From: Phialophora verrucosa
Lineage: Eukaryota; Ascomycota; Eurotiomycetes; Chaetothyriales; Herpotrichiellaceae
Length of the DNA stretch: 64,000 bases
Direction of reading: 5' to 3'
Assembly: GCA_002099365.1 (NCBI GenBank)
Contig: MSED01000002.1
Location: forward strand, 2,418,001-2,482,000
Below are positions 63,734-64,000 of the stretch, in pieces. The position numbers and the translations under genes were made by a program. The stretch's first letter is position 1; every line of letters begins with the position of its first letter. The notes under the pieces were generated by a model. The model saw only the letters and a list, made by a program, of their open reading frames with translations, made no database searches and had not been told where the DNA came from.

Positions 63734-64000
63734 TGTACAAAGCAGCTCAAAGATCCCAATGATGTAGATTTGGAGTTGTTCATAGTCGCCACCACTGCTG
63801 TTCCCGAAGAACCCACGACCCTGAATATAGTGAAGTTCGGATTCTTTCATGTTCATCGATGTGGTCTAGTTCTCCCAGGCTGACATAGTAATCCTATGAA
63901 GGAGGGATATCAGAGCCGTAGAGGAGGCGTAGAGGACATTTCAGCAGAGGTCTTCGGACAAAGTACAACCTGGCGTCATCATCCACTGCACCGCGGCAGT
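63734..64000. other. 3' flank of the transporter gene
   Basis: No gene recognised to the window end. Confidence 0.5.

Noticed and set aside
1..64000. CRISPR arrays, prophage, complete transposons, tRNA genes
   Set aside because: No spaced direct-repeat array, transposase, reverse transcriptase or tRNA-like A/B boxes were noticed; the genome is eukaryotic.

Overview
The window looks like nuclear DNA of a filamentous ascomycete (Pezizomycotina). The signs are short introns (mostly 44-130 bp, GT...AG), intergenic gaps of 0.5-1.5 kb, no operons, and typical fungal families: Zn2Cys6 regulators, CFEM, HET, RTA1 and BTB proteins, and MFS carriers. The class (Dothideomycetes or Eurotiomycetes seem likely) cannot be fixed by eye. 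I see no tRNA, rRNA, CRISPR array, complete transposon or prophage. Many genes had to be joined across introns by reading splice sites and frames, and exon coordinates are given in each entry.

Layout. 0.6-7 kb: a ferric-reductase-like flavocytochrome (-), a small secreted protein (+) and a CFEM GPI-type surface protein (+), the last followed by a 110-bp tandem duplication. 7-16 kb: an acidic protein with a homeodomain-like segment (-), a HET-domain protein (+), an MCT-type MFS carrier (-) and an ICL/PEP-mutase-family enzyme (+) followed by a 55-bp tandem duplication. 16-27 kb, all on the minus strand: a proline/serine-rich tail-hydrophobic protein, a ten-exon zinc alcohol dehydrogenase with a 12-nt micro-exon, two BTB proteins and a Myb-like protein. 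28-39 kb: a fungal membrane protein, an acidic nuclear-type protein, a small two-exon membrane protein, and the TFIIIB subunit BRF1 (-). 39-49 kb: a Zn2Cys6 factor, an SDR, a composite gene (coiled coil, kinase relic, fungal C-terminal membrane domain) with an apparently missing splice acceptor, and a second SDR. 50-52.5 kb: two tandem paralogues sharing a Cys/His module. 53.8-64 kb: an RTA1 protein, then a likely catabolic group of an AtuA/DUF1446-DUF4387 protein (-), a Zn2Cys6 regulator (-) and a divergent sugar-porter MFS (+). This group carries three CGG-N5-CCG elements with similar spacers.

Most genes are independent single units (iron/surface biology, redox, transcription, transport). 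The only group whose content and arrangement suggest joint work is the AtuA/regulator/transporter set at 55.6-63.7 kb. The most unusual objects are the composite kinase-relic gene (43.8-47.1 kb) and the Cys/His paralogue pair (50.2-52.3 kb). I did not find a clearly new defence or mobile system.
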